Source of the DNA: Rhizobium sp. N324
GTDB lineage: Bacteria; Pseudomonadota; Alphaproteobacteria; Rhizobiales; Rhizobiaceae
Reading direction: 5' to 3'
Length of the DNA: 64,000 nucleotides
Assembly (NCBI RefSeq): GCF_001664485.1
Contig: NZ_CP013631.1
Span: 241,840 to 305,839 of the forward strand
The notes beneath the pieces are model-generated. The model searched no databases and had not been told where the DNA came from. It saw nothing but the letters and a program-made list of their open reading frames with translations. Below are positions 50,281 to 59,333 of the stretch, one piece after another; positions within the stretch are counted from its first letter, which is position 1, and each line of letters begins with the position of its first letter. Both the position numbers and the translations under genes were made by a program.

Positions 50281-50709
50281 ATGCCTATCACACTTACCGT
50301 GCCCGAAGGCCTGCTCTCGCCGGAGGCCCAGGCGCGAGCCTTTGCCGGATTGACGGACGCCTTGCTTGATGTCGCCGGTTTGACCGGCAATGCCTTCATG
50401 ACCGCCAATGTCATCGGCACCATCAACGTGCTGCCGCGCGAGCACGTGCTGGCGGCGGGAAAGCCTATCGCTGCGGCGTTCGTCGAACTTAAATTGCCGG
50501 AGGTCGCGCTGGCGAGCGCGCAAGCGAAGCAGGCCTTCATCGAAAAAGCGGCCGATGTCGTCGAGCAAGCCGCCGAAGGCGGGCTCAAGCGAGAGCATAT
50601 ATGGTCGAACATCGTCTATGCCCCCGAGGGTGCCTGGGGAATTGCCGGCGACAGTTACAGCAATGCCGACTTCGTCGGCGCCATCCAGGGCGCGGCCGCC
50701 GCGTTGTAA
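50281..50709 (+). CDS. Tautomerase-family protein (4-oxalocrotonate tautomerase/MIF-like)
   Basis: A 142-aa protein with the catalytic N-terminal proline exposed after Met removal (MPITLTVPEGLLSPEAQARA). Two beta-alpha-beta units are visible, each about 60 residues, the second ending in VYAPEGAWGIAGDSYSNADF. Members move protons in keto-enol compounds or dehalogenate. GAGGGAGAT precedes the ATG. Divergent from tetR, its probable repressor. Confidence 0.83.
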   Translation: MPITLTVPEGLLSPEAQARAFAGLTDALLDVAGLTGNAFMTANVIGTINVLPREHVLAAGKPIAAAFVELKLPEVALASAQAKQAFIEKAADVVEQAAEGGLKREHIWSNIVYAPEGAWGIAGDSYSNADFVGAIQGAAAAL

Positions 50710-50786
50710 CGATTGCGGCGCATCTGCGAAACCTCAGACCTGACACAGCAAAGCGCCGCCGTCCGGCGGCGCGACGGAGCCAGCCC

Positions 50787-51182
50787 ATGCAGCTTGCCAA
50801 CTATCTGTTCTTTTCCCAAGGCTGCGAGGAGGCGCTCGCCTTTTATTCCGAATGCGGGCTTGGCCGGGTCACGCTATTGAAGCGCCATGGCGCAGATGGA
50901 ATGCCCGTTGCCAGCGAAGCCACGTGGGGCAAGGTGATGCATGCGCGTTTCGAAGGACCAGGCATGATGTTCTTCGCCTCCGACAATCACGATGCCGAGC
51001 CGATGCGAGGCTCCGCCCATATGCTGATCATGGATGATCGCGACAGGACCGAGGGCCTTTTCGCCCGGCTTGCCGACGGCGGCAGGATAACGACGCCGCT
51101 GGCTGTCCAGCCATGGGGGAGCTATTACGGCAAGCTCACCGATCGTTTTGGCGTCCAGTGGATGCTCGATTGTCTCGCGTGA
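50787..51182 (+). CDS. VOC-family (PhnB/glyoxalase-like) protein
   Basis: A 131-aa protein of the vicinal oxygen chelate fold, PhnB-like branch: NYLFFSQGCEEALAFYSECG at the start, EGPGMMFFASDNHDAEP in the middle and VQPWGSYYGKLTDRFGVQWM at the end. Many PhnB-like proteins have no known enzyme activity. It starts 77 bp after the tautomerase and may share its transcript. Confidence 0.85.
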   Translation: MQLANYLFFSQGCEEALAFYSECGLGRVTLLKRHGADGMPVASEATWGKVMHARFEGPGMMFFASDNHDAEPMRGSAHMLIMDDRDRTEGLFARLADGGRITTPLAVQPWGSYYGKLTDRFGVQWMLDCLA

Positions 51183-51229
51183 GCCTGTGCAGCGGGGACG
51201 CCCTCCCCTCCCCGCTCAGGGTCCGTTCG

Positions 51230-51994
51230 TCACCGCGTGGTATAGCCGCCATCGATGACAAGCACTTCGCCGGTCACGTAGCTTGCCGCCGCCGAGCAGA
51301 GAAACAGGGCAGCGCTGGCCACCTCCTCCGGCTGCCCGACGCGTCCCATCGGGGTCATGCTGCGCCAGATCGGGAACCAATCGGGATTATCGATGCCGCC
51401 GCGCGACAGATCGGTCTCGATATAGCCGGGCGCGATGGCATTGACGCGGATATTCTCGGCGGCGACTTCGCTCGCCAGGCTCTTGGTCATCATATGAACC
51501 GCCGCCTTGGAGGCGTTGTAGGCGACCTGGTTCTGCGGAATGTTGGAGACGATACCCGAAATCGAGCCGATATTGAGAATGGCGCCGCCGCCCTGGCGGC
51601 GCATGGGAGCGAGTGCCGCGCGGCAGGCGCGGAAGACGGCGTCGACATTGACGGTCATGATCTCGCGCCAGATGGCATCGGAGAATTCGCCGCTGTCGCC
51701 ATGAATGGCGATGCCGGCATTGTTGACGAGGATGTCGATCCGGCCTGTCCGTGAGAGGGCCTCGGTGACGAGCGCGTCGGCGGCATCGTCTTTCGTCAGG
51801 TCGGCGGCGATGAAATCGCAATCGACGCCGGCCTTAGCGAGCCGGTCTTCCGCCGCCGCATGGCGGGTCCTTCCCGAGATGACAACTTTGGCGCCCGCCT
51901 CGCCGAGCGCCTCGGCGATCGCAAGCCCGATGCCGCGCGTGCCGCCGGTCACCAGCGCCACCTGCCCGTCTAGGCGAAATCTATCGAAGATCAT
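51230..51994 (-). CDS. Short-chain dehydrogenase/reductase (second of the Xyl/Frc-type operon)
   Basis: Classical SDR of 254 aa. Cofactor motif VTGGTRGIGLAIAEALGEAG at about 14-33, NNAGIAIHG at about 90, catalytic serine in ILNIGSISGIVSN and YNASKAAVHM (about 155-164). ENIRVNAIAPGYIETDLSRG follows. Typical of polyol or hydroxy acid dehydrogenases with NAD(P). It lies 40 bp after the other SDR and is the last gene of the importer operon starting near 56000, so it probably oxidises the imported polyol or a product of it. Confidence 0.87.
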   Translation of the reverse strand: MIFDRFRLDGQVALVTGGTRGIGLAIAEALGEAGAKVVISGRTRHAAAEDRLAKAGVDCDFIAADLTKDDAADALVTEALSRTGRIDILVNNAGIAIHGDSGEFSDAIWREIMTVNVDAVFRACRAALAPMRRQGGGAILNIGSISGIVSNIPQNQVAYNASKAAVHMMTKSLASEVAAENIRVNAIAPGYIETDLSRGGIDNPDWFPIWRSMTPMGRVGQPEEVASAALFLCSAAASYVTGEVLVIDGGYTTR

Positions 51995-52034
51995 GGCAGT
52001 TCCTTCCTGGTTTTGAGAGGCGGCAAGCGGCTGA

Positions 52035-52763
52035 TCAGATGTCGGTGCTCTGCGGCAGGATGACGAGATCGCGGATGGTGATGTTGCGCGGGCGCGTCAG
52101 CATGAAGAGCACCGCCTCGGCCACTTCCTTCGGCTCCATCAGGCCGCCGGCGGCGAGCGCCTCGTCCAGCTTTTCCTGTGGCCAATCGCTCAAAAGAGCG
52201 GTCACGACGGGGCCCGGCGCGACCGCCCCGACCCGCAAGCCATGTTTGGCCACCTGCCGCCGCAGCGTGTGGACGAAGGCCTGGACCGCATGCTTCGAGG
52301 CGGTATAGATCGGCTCCCAGACGACCGGAACCAGGCCGGCGACGGAACTCGTCAGGATGATATCCCCGGTCTTGCGCTCGACCATATGCGGCAGCACGGC
52401 ATGCACCGAACGGAATGCGGCATTGATGTTCAGGTTGAGCATGCGGTCCCAGGCGTCGGGATCGCCGCCCAGCACTTCGCCGCCGATATAGGAGCCGGCA
52501 TTGGCGTGGAAAATATCCAGCTGGCCTGCCTTCGCCAGAATCTGCGGCATCATCCCCGCGACGCTTTCCGGATCGGTGAGATCGATGACCAGCGCAATGG
52601 CATTGGCGCCGAGCGTCGAGCAGATCTCCTTCAATGCTTCCTCGTTCCGGTCAACCAGCACCACCCGGGTGCCCGCGGCATGCAAGGCCTTGGCGCATTC
52701 CAGACCGATACCCGATGCCGCTCCGGTGACGGCCGCGACCTTTCCAGACAGATCCTGTCCCAT
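52035..52763 (-). CDS. Short-chain dehydrogenase/reductase (first of the Xyl/Frc-type operon)
   Basis: SDR of 242 aa: [20 protein letters not shown] (about 13-32), [12 protein letters not shown] in place of [17 protein letters not shown] with the catalytic serine, and [20 protein letters not shown] with Tyr and Lys. The HANAG variant is typical of ribitol/sorbitol-type dehydrogenases. It starts 26 bp after the permease stop. Two SDRs in one sugar operon suggest two oxidation steps or a polyol-ketose-polyol conversion. Confidence 0.86.
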   Translation of the reverse strand: MGQDLSGKVAAVTGAASGIGLECAKALHAAGTRVVLVDRNEEALKEICSTLGANAIALVIDLTDPESVAGMMPQILAKAGQLDIFHANAGSYIGGEVLGGDPDAWDRMLNLNINAAFRSVHAVLPHMVERKTGDIILTSSVAGLVPVVWEPIYTASKHAVQAFVHTLRRQVAKHGLRVGAVAPGPVVTALLSDWPQEKLDEALAAGGLMEPKEVAEAVLFMLTRPRNITIRDLVILPQSTDI

Positions 52764-52789
52764 TTTCTTCCTCTGTTATCTTGAGTGAT

Positions 52790-54049
52790 TTAGGCCCGGC
52801 CGTGCGAGATCCGCGATCGGCGTGCCAGCGAGTCGACGATGACGGCGACGGCAAGGACGGCACCGGTGATCATGTATCGAAGCGATGACGAGAGATCGAG
52901 GAGCGTCAGCCCGCTGGCGATCGACTGGATGACGATGATGCCGAGAAGGGCCGAATAGGCGCTGCCGCGCCCGCCGAACAGGCTCGTGCCGCCGATGACC
53001 GCCGCGGCGATGGCGTTGAGATTGACGTCGCCGGTGCCCGCCTGCTGGCTTGCGGTCGCCAGCCGCGCAGCCGAGAGCACGCCGCCGGTCGCCGCAAGCA
53101 GGGCACAGGCGACAAAGGCGCTCGCGTAGATGCGCGACACATTGATGCCCGAGCGGCGTGCGGCCTCTCTGTTGCCGCCGACGGCATGCATGGAGCGTCC
53201 CCATTTGGTGCGCGTCAGCGCGTAGTTCATGGCGGCGACGAGGCCGACGAAGAGGCCGAACATCCAGGGGATGCCGCGCGACTGGTTAAGATAGAAAGCA
53301 ACCGCTTCCAGGGCGACCGTGATGACGACGGCGCGCAGTAACAGTCCGCCGGTCGATTTCGACGACAGGCCGGCTGCCCGCCGGCGCGCCGATGTGCGGT
53401 AGCTTGCGAAGAAGAAGGCGATGCCGGCCAGCGCCACCAGCAGATAGGCGACCGGATCCGGCATGACCATGATCTGCCCGAAATTCACCAGCCAGGAGCC
53501 ATAGGGGAGATTGATCGAGCCGGTCGCTCCCAGAATATAGAGCTGCAGGCCGAGAACCGCGAGCAGGCCCGACAGCGTGGAGACGAAGCTCGGCATGCCG
53601 AAGCGGTTGAACAGGAAGGCGTAGAGCGAGCCGATCAGGGCGCCGACGATCATCGCGGCGAGGACTGCGAGCACCACCGGCCAGCCCTGATTGACCCAGA
53701 AGACGCCGACCAGCGCCGAGGCGAAACCGCTGACCGAGCCGACGGAAAGATCAATCTCGCCCACCATCAGGATGCAGACTATGCCGAGCGAGATGACGCC
53801 GACCGTCGAGCAGTCGAACAGCATGTTGACGAGATTGGCGCTGGAGAGAAACACCGGATTGAGCGCCTGGAACACCGTCCAGATGATCGCCAGGCCGACA
53901 ATAACAGGCAGCGAGCCGAGGTCGCCGGAGCGGATGCGATCCCAAAAGGCGCGGATCGAGCCGGTAAGGCTGTCGTCATGGCGCACTCTTTCGTCACGCC
54001 GGTCGAGAAGTGCGGGTGCCGCCGGTTCATTCTGCAAGGTCTTCATCAT
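52790..54049 (-). CDS. CUT2-type sugar ABC transporter permease (XylH/FrcC-like)
   Basis: A 419-aa permease with about ten to twelve helices, longer than RbsC. IVCILMVGEIDLSVGSVSGF and LNAIAAAVIGGTSLFGGRGS are the BPD_transp_2 signatures; KWGRSMHAVGGNREAARRSG is the cytoplasmic loop preceding the second. The insert between helices (YRTSARRRAAGLSSKSTGGL) is characteristic of XylH-type proteins. Its start overlaps the end of the ATPase (ATGA). The single permease would form a homodimer. Confidence 0.9.
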   Translation of the reverse strand: MMKTLQNEPAAPALLDRRDERVRHDDSLTGSIRAFWDRIRSGDLGSLPVIVGLAIIWTVFQALNPVFLSSANLVNMLFDCSTVGVISLGIVCILMVGEIDLSVGSVSGFASALVGVFWVNQGWPVVLAVLAAMIVGALIGSLYAFLFNRFGMPSFVSTLSGLLAVLGLQLYILGATGSINLPYGSWLVNFGQIMVMPDPVAYLLVALAGIAFFFASYRTSARRRAAGLSSKSTGGLLLRAVVITVALEAVAFYLNQSRGIPWMFGLFVGLVAAMNYALTRTKWGRSMHAVGGNREAARRSGINVSRIYASAFVACALLAATGGVLSAARLATASQQAGTGDVNLNAIAAAVIGGTSLFGGRGSAYSALLGIIVIQSIASGLTLLDLSSSLRYMITGAVLAVAVIVDSLARRSRISHGRA

Positions 54050-54867
54050 GCCCTGCCCTCCTCATTCTCTCGGCTTTGCGCCTGGCGGCGCATGGCGCGG
54101 CGGGAGACGGAATTGTTGGACGCGCCGGTGATTGCGCTGACCAGCTCTTCATTGGAGGCATCGGGCATGAAGGTGCCGTTGTTGCGTCCAAGCCGAAGGA
54201 CGACAATGCGGTCGGCGACGGCACGCACATCCTCCATATTGTGGCTGATCATGATAACGGCGAGGCCGCGTTCGCGCACCCGCTCGATCAGGTCCAGCAC
54301 TTCCGCCGTCTGGGCGACACCAAGCGCGGCTGTGGGTTCGTCGAGCATGATCAGCTTCGGCTCGAGCAGCAGTGACCGGGCGATTGCCACGGTTTGGCGC
54401 TGGCCGCCGGAAAGCGAGGCAACGGGCTCACGCACGCTTGGGATTCGGGCCGAAAGCTCGTTCAGCAGCTTCCAGGCGCGAATCTCCATGGCGACCTCGT
54501 CGAGCTGGAAAGGGTTGAGCTCCTTGCCGAGAAAGATATTGGCGACGACGTCGAGATTTTCGCAAAGCGCCAGATCCTGAAACACGGTTGCGATGCCAAG
54601 ATCGAGTGCGGCACTCGGGCTCGACAGGTCTGCCTGTTTGCCTTCGAACAGGGTCGTTCCCGAGCTCGGCTGATGCACGCCGGCCAGGATCTTGACCAGC
54701 GTCGATTTGCCGGCGCCGTTATCGCCGACGAGCGCCACAACCTCGCCTGCATGCACGTCGAGTTCGATATCGGTGAGCGCCGACACGGCCCCAAAGTTCT
54801 TCGATATTCCGCGCAGGCTTAGGACGGGCTGGCGGGCGCCGTCAAGAATGTGAGAGGTGTCAGACAT
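54046..54867 (-). CDS. CUT2-type sugar ABC transporter ATP-binding protein, single domain (FrcA-like)
   Basis: A 273-aa ATPase with one nucleotide-binding domain: Walker A GDNGAGKSTLVKILAG at about 48-63, Q-loop FQDLALCENLDVV, signature LSGGQRQTVAIARSLL and Walker B LIMLDEPTAALGV. Most CUT2 importers have a fused double ATPase; the single-domain form occurs in the fructose importer FrcBCA of Sinorhizobium and in related systems. So it must work as a homodimer. The start at 54867 fits the family; upstream frame is not conserved. Confidence 0.9.
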   Translation of the reverse strand: MSDTSHILDGARQPVLSLRGISKNFGAVSALTDIELDVHAGEVVALVGDNGAGKSTLVKILAGVHQPSSGTTLFEGKQADLSSPSAALDLGIATVFQDLALCENLDVVANIFLGKELNPFQLDEVAMEIRAWKLLNELSARIPSVREPVASLSGGQRQTVAIARSLLLEPKLIMLDEPTAALGVAQTAEVLDLIERVRERGLAVIMISHNMEDVRAVADRIVVLRLGRNNGTFMPDASNEELVSAITGASNNSVSRRAMRRQAQSRENEEGRA

Positions 54868-54896
54868 CGCCTGGCCTTTCCGAAGCGAAACCGGAA

Positions 54897-54920
54897 GCGC
54901 GACCGGCGATCCGGCCGCGC
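54897..54920 (-). terminator. Hairpin between binding-protein and ATPase genes
   Basis: GCGCGACCGG and CCGGCCGCGC form a stem with one mismatch over a 4-base loop, in the 68-bp gap after the binding-protein stop. Third example in the window of a stable hairpin directly after a binding-protein gene. Confidence 0.5.
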
Positions 54921-54935
54921 TCTCCCTTGGCTCGA

Positions 54936-56000
54936 TTACTTGGTGATGCCGAGCTTCTTGCAGCCGTCGGCATAACGGCCGGTGCACAGTTCCTCGGCGG
55001 TGTTGATCTTCTTGTCGATGATCTCGGCCTTAAGGTTTTCGGCGGTAACGACGGCTGGCACGAAGAGCTGCGCCGGCGTGTCGTAAAGCGTCATTTCCGC
55101 CTTGATCGTCTCTCCTGCCAGGAGCTTCACGGCGACGTCGGCCGCGGCCGCGGCGACGATTTCGCTCGGCTTGGAGATCGTGTTGTATTGATCCCCCGAT
55201 ATGATCAGCTGCAGCGCGGCGATTGTCGCATCATTGCCGGTCACCGGCGGCACGGGATCGACACCGGCTGCCTTGAAGGCGGCGATGGCGCCACCGCCGG
55301 TGCCGTCATTGGCGGCGACGACGCCGACGATCTGTTTACTGAAACGGGTGATCTGGCCGGCCGCCCATTGCTGGGCATTAGCCGGCTGCCAGTTCGGCGT
55401 GTCGAATTCGGCAAGCGTCTTGTAGCCGCCGCTGGCGAGACCCTCGTGAATGCCGTCCTTGATCAGCCCGGCGGCCGCGTCTGTCGGCGAACCGTTGATC
55501 TGTAGAATGCCGCCGCCATCGGTCGGCACATTCTTCGCCTTCAGATGCTGGACGAGCGATTCCGCGATTGCCTTGCCGATCGCCTTATTGTCGAAGGAGA
55601 CGTAGAAATCGGCCTTGCCCTTCGGGATCGGCCGGTCATAGGCGATGACCTTGACGCCCTGGCTCTGGGCCAGCTGGACGAGGAAGGCGGCGGCTGCCGA
55701 ATCCACCGGGTCGAGCACGATGACCTTGGCGCCCTGGGTGATGGCGGAGTTGAACTGCTGCTGCTGTTTGGCGATATCGGCGTCGGCATTCTGATAGAGC
55801 ACCTTGCACGAGGCGCAAAGCTTCTTCATTTCCGCGACGAAGCCCGGATGATCGTGCTCTTCATAGCGGGTCGAGCCCTGATCGGGCATGAGGAATGCGA
55901 CCGTCGCATCCGCAACGGCGGTTTGCGCAAAGGCGGAAGTACCGCCGAGCAAGGACAGGACAAGTGCCGCGCCTGCCGCTTTTGTCGAGAATTTCGTCAT
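54936..56000 (-). CDS. CUT2-type sugar ABC transporter substrate-binding protein
   Basis: A 354-aa periplasmic protein with signal peptide of about 26 residues (AAGAALVLSLLGGTSAFAQ). The mature part has FLMPDQGSTRYEEHDHPGFV, QNADADIAKQQQQFNSAITQ, VIVLDPVDSAAAAF and GVKVIAYDRPIPKGKADFYV, and the second lobe VVAANDGTGGGAIAAFKAAG. The DQGSTRYEEHD loop resembles xylose-binding proteins. The ATG at 56000 has GGAGG at ideal distance; an ATG two codons upstream is too close to it. First gene of the importer-SDR operon. Confidence 0.9.
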   Translation of the reverse strand: MTKFSTKAAGAALVLSLLGGTSAFAQTAVADATVAFLMPDQGSTRYEEHDHPGFVAEMKKLCASCKVLYQNADADIAKQQQQFNSAITQGAKVIVLDPVDSAAAAFLVQLAQSQGVKVIAYDRPIPKGKADFYVSFDNKAIGKAIAESLVQHLKAKNVPTDGGGILQINGSPTDAAAGLIKDGIHEGLASGGYKTLAEFDTPNWQPANAQQWAAGQITRFSKQIVGVVAANDGTGGGAIAAFKAAGVDPVPPVTGNDATIAALQLIISGDQYNTISKPSEIVAAAAADVAVKLLAGETIKAEMTLYDTPAQLFVPAVVTAENLKAEIIDKKINTAEELCTGRYADGCKKLGITK

Positions 56001-56256
56001 TTCCATCTCCTCCCATCGGAAAAATTGTGTAACTTCGTCATTGCAGTGGTCTGCTGCGGCCGTGCGGTTGGCGAACAGCCACGCCTGTCCCGGCGGTTTG
56101 CAGTTTTCTGAGGGCAAGCGTCTCCTCTCGCGAACCGCCCGTTGCGCGCTCGCGTCCAAATCGATGTCCGTTTTTGGCTCCTCCTCCTCGTCCTCCCTAT
56201 CGTCATCTTCGGCGGACCTTCGTCATATTGCCGACAACGGTGCTCGTCCGGTTTGC

Positions 56257-57141
56257 TTAAGCCGCCTTCGCCACGTTGATATTGTCGCCCAACAGCCGCC
56301 GGAATCGCGACGGCGTCATGCCCTTTTCCGCGAGAAATTGTCGGTTGAAGTTGGACAGATTGTTGAAGCCGACTTCGAAGCAGATGTCGGTGATCGATGC
56401 GTGGTCGTCGCTCATCAGGATCTGACAGGCGAGATTGATACGCAGGCGTTTCACATATTGCACGAGCGACATGCCGGTATGGCGGCGGAAGGCGCGCGAA
56501 AAGGCGCCGGTGGACTGTTCGGCAATCCTGGCGAGATCGGCTTCGTCGAAGGATTTCGTCAGGTTCTCCCTGATATAGGCGAGCGCCTTGTTGATGCCGG
56601 CCGACATGTAACCCGACGGGTCGGGCAAATAGCTCGGGCTGGCGAGAAGCTGGGCATCCTGCGCCCGGCTGAGCAGGCCGACAATCATCATGAAGAGCTC
56701 GATGCGGCGCACACCCTGTGCCTGTTGCACCTCGTCCATCAACGGCGCGACCTGCCGGCTGGTATCCGTGCCGAAGAGCACGCCGCGGCGGGAGGCTTCG
56801 AGTACCGGCTCGAAGGGGGCGAGTTCGGCCAGCACCTTCATCGTGTCGCTGATGAAATTCTCGCTGAACTGGATGAGCTGGCATCGCAGTGGAATGCTCG
56901 ACCCCTTCGGAACGTCGCTGATCCAGTTGTGGGGAAGATTGGGGCCGGCAAGCACGAGATTGCCCGGTTCGAACTCGCCGATGAAATCGCCGACGAAATA
57001 GCGCCCGGTCGTCGCCACGACGAGATGCAGTTCGTATTCCGGATGAAAATGCCAGCGAACCGTATGATAGGGATAGCCATGCGCCTTCGCTGCGAAGGAT
57101 TCGCCCGGCCTGATCTGAATGACTTCCAAGTCCGGTTCCAT
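56257..57141 (-). CDS. AraC-family transcriptional regulator
   Basis: Regulator of 294 aa: an N-terminal cupin (YPYHTVRWHFHPEYELHLVV, then GNLVLAGPNLPHNWIS) that senses a small ligand and a C-terminal pair of HTHs (IAEQSTGAFSRAFRRHTGMS, then ITDICFEVGFNNLSNFNRQF) at about 215-285. GGAGGAGGAAACA precedes the ATG. It is on the same strand just upstream of the importer operon with a 256-bp gap, in which its target promoter should lie. Confidence 0.9.
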   Translation of the reverse strand: MEPDLEVIQIRPGESFAAKAHGYPYHTVRWHFHPEYELHLVVATTGRYFVGDFIGEFEPGNLVLAGPNLPHNWISDVPKGSSIPLRCQLIQFSENFISDTMKVLAELAPFEPVLEASRRGVLFGTDTSRQVAPLMDEVQQAQGVRRIELFMMIVGLLSRAQDAQLLASPSYLPDPSGYMSAGINKALAYIRENLTKSFDEADLARIAEQSTGAFSRAFRRHTGMSLVQYVKRLRINLACQILMSDDHASITDICFEVGFNNLSNFNRQFLAEKGMTPSRFRRLLGDNINVAKAA

Positions 57142-57344
57142 TGTTTCCTCCTCCGAGGACGGGTTCTAATCCCGCACGCCAAATTCCCTTTTTGGCTTTA
57201 TTGTTGAAGGGGAGTGTAGTGGGCTCGTTTCACGCCCGCCACCACGATTCCCGGTCAAAACTGATACTTTTTTGATGATTGACGCTGCGCAGGCGATGCA
57301 AAAGACACCCGCAATCCGCATCCGGCATCATCCAGGAACGGATC

Positions 57345-58103
57345 TCAGGCGGCCAGAGCGGCAATGACGTTCCGGACCAACGCAGCCGAGGACAGCCGGC
57401 TCGTGGCGCAGCTCGGGGCGCCGATCGCCCCGACACGCACCGAAACGCCGCCGCGCGCATTGGCGATCGCAAACATCGACTCGTCGGTCAGATCATCGCC
57501 GATGGTGATCGGGCAGCGGTCCTTGAAAGGGTCGGATTGAAAAAACCGCTCCAGCGCATCGCCCTTGCTTGAGCGTGCCGGCCGCAGCTCGAAGACCATC
57601 TTGCCGAGCTGCAGCGCCCAGTTCGGCCCGGCAACCTTGGCATAGTGATGCATGCGCTCTTCGAGCACCTTTTCATATTCGGGCGCGAGCCGGTAATGGG
57701 CGGCAACGGCCGCGCCCTTATCCTCGATCAGCACGCCCGGATAGTGCTCGGCTTCCTCGGTCAAGGCGTGCTTCAGCGCCTGAAATTCTGGACTGGCCTC
57801 GAGCGTGTGCATTCCGGCAGCGCTCCTGATTTCCGCCCCGTGAAGGCCTGCCGTCGGAAATGCAAAGGGTTTGAACAGTGCGTCCGCATAGGCAAGCGAT
57901 CGCCCGGTGACCAGCGCCAAGGCGCCGCCGAGCTTGTTCGACAGGCGGTGAAGCTGTCCGGGAAGAGCCTCGGGGACTTCGATCGCATCCGGCGTCGGCG
58001 CGAGATTTAGCAGCGTCCCGTCGATGTCAAGAAACATCGCCCAGCGCTCCGGCTCTTCCAAGACCAGTGAAAGCATTTCCTGGGTAGCGGCGTCGTCCTG
58101 CAC
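57345..58103 (-). CDS. otsB: Trehalose-6-phosphate phosphatase
   Basis: HAD-family phosphatase of 252 aa that converts trehalose 6-phosphate to trehalose. The nucleophile motif MFLDIDGTLLNLAPTPDAI gives the two aspartates; VTGRSLAYADALF is motif II, and ITIGDDLTDESMFAIAN is motif IV. LPGQLHRLSNKLGGALALVT is also a typical OtsB block. The GTG at 58103 has GGAG six bases upstream and was chosen; a TTG at 58124 and an ATG at 58076 are alternatives. otsA is not in the window, so the partner enzyme must be elsewhere. Confidence 0.9.
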   Translation of the reverse strand: MQDDAATQEMLSLVLEEPERWAMFLDIDGTLLNLAPTPDAIEVPEALPGQLHRLSNKLGGALALVTGRSLAYADALFKPFAFPTAGLHGAEIRSAAGMHTLEASPEFQALKHALTEEAEHYPGVLIEDKGAAVAAHYRLAPEYEKVLEERMHHYAKVAGPNWALQLGKMVFELRPARSSKGDALERFFQSDPFKDRCPITIGDDLTDESMFAIANARGGVSVRVGAIGAPSCATSRLSSAALVRNVIAALAA

Positions 58104-58135
58104 GGCATTCTCCAACCTCTGCAATCATTGAAGCT

Positions 58136-58166
58136 AGGTCACCGGCCGGCGAGGGCAAGGTGACCT
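58136..58166. promoter_or_regulatory. Inverted repeat between otsB and the ROK-like gene
   Basis: AGGTCACC and GGTGACCT are perfect 8-bp arms over a 15-base spacer in the 144-bp region shared by the two divergent genes. It could bind a dimer controlling both. The regulator is unknown. Confidence 0.4.
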
Positions 58167-58247
58167 TTCAGGCGCCGGAACATCCGGGGCCAGTCCGCGT
58201 TGTATCTCGCCGCCCGTTCGAGCCCTCGCGTCACAGAAGGTAGTTTG

Positions 58248-59333
58248 ATGGCCAAAAGCAGTTCCGAGCCCCGTGATGAGGTCAATGCCCCGTTGGCACA
58301 TGGCGCGTTAAACCTGCCCCTGGTGACCATCGACGATTACAACAATGAACTGCGTGACAAGGATGGCTTCGTTGGCGACAACGCCAACAAGAAGACTTTT
58401 CAAACGAAGCTCGACGATTGGAGAAAGCGCATCCGCAAAGTCGGAGACGACCCGATCGGCAAGACCGCGACGGCGAAGCTTTCCAAGAAAAAGATCGACG
58501 CCTTTCTGAAAGGCGACGATATGGAGGCAGCGGCATTGGTCATGGGGGCGGTGGAGGACTTCGCTCAGGACTTCGCGGATGTGATTGGAAAGTTTCTGAA
58601 GGACAAGCGCTGGGTGAAGACGGAACGCATCGTCGTCGGCGGTGGCTTCCGGCATAGCCGCTTTGGCGAGCTGACGATCGCCAGGACCATGGTTGTTCTC
58701 AAGGCCACCGGCATCGACGTCGAGGTCGTGCCGATCGTTCACCACCCTGATGAGGCCGGGCTGATCGGCTCGGTCCATTTGATGCCGCGCTGGATGTTTA
58801 AAGGCCACGAGGCGATCCTGGCCGTCGATATCGGCGGCACCAATGTTCGCGCCGGCGTCGTCAAATTCGGCAAGGACGACGTGCCGAACTTCGCGGATGC
58901 GAGCGTCTGGGAATCAGCGATCTGGCGTCATGCAGACGACGAGCCAAGCCGCACCGCAACCATCGAGAGGCTGGCCGCGATGTTGCAGGATCTGATCGGC
59001 AAAGCCGAGAAGGCCAATCTCAAGCCCGCGCCGATCATCGGCATCGCCTGCCCCGGCATCATCAAAGCCGATGGTTCCATCGAACGCGGCGGGCAGAACT
59101 TGCCGGGGGGGAACTGGGAGAGCGACAGCTTCAACCTTCCCGCCGCGCTGATGAAGGCCATTCCTGAAATCGGCGACGACAGCACATTCGTGATGATGCA
59201 CAACGATGCCGTCGTGCAGGGATTGTCGCAGATCCCTTTCGTGACCGACGTGTCGCGATGGGCAGTGCTGACGATCGGTACGGGTTTAGGCAATGCGCAT
59301 TTTACCAATCGCGAGACAACGAAGGCGCGATAA
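58248..59333 (+). CDS. ROK-like sugar kinase with circularly permuted motif order
   Basis: A 361-aa protein with all core ROK/ASKHA motifs but in rotated order. Residues about 93-185 match the C-terminal half of ordinary ROK proteins: AVEDFAQDFADVIGKFL, then ERIVVGGGFRHSRFGEL (adenosine-site GGG at 131-133) and DEAGLIGSVHL at 168-178. The element that normally stands at the N-terminus, AVDIGGTNVRAGVV, comes only at 192-205, followed by IGIACPGII, MHNDAVVQG (catalytic Asp about 320) and LTIGTGLGNA at 341-350, where the protein soon ends. The zinc-binding CxCGxxGC of ROK is absent. The ATG at 58248 follows AGAAGG. It is divergent from otsB, suggesting a link to sugar or trehalose metabolism. 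Activity is unproven. Confidence 0.72.
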   Translation: MAKSSSEPRDEVNAPLAHGALNLPLVTIDDYNNELRDKDGFVGDNANKKTFQTKLDDWRKRIRKVGDDPIGKTATAKLSKKKIDAFLKGDDMEAAALVMGAVEDFAQDFADVIGKFLKDKRWVKTERIVVGGGFRHSRFGELTIARTMVVLKATGIDVEVVPIVHHPDEAGLIGSVHLMPRWMFKGHEAILAVDIGGTNVRAGVVKFGKDDVPNFADASVWESAIWRHADDEPSRTATIERLAAMLQDLIGKAEKANLKPAPIIGIACPGIIKADGSIERGGQNLPGGNWESDSFNLPAALMKAIPEIGDDSTFVMMHNDAVVQGLSQIPFVTDVSRWAVLTIGTGLGNAHFTNRETTKAR

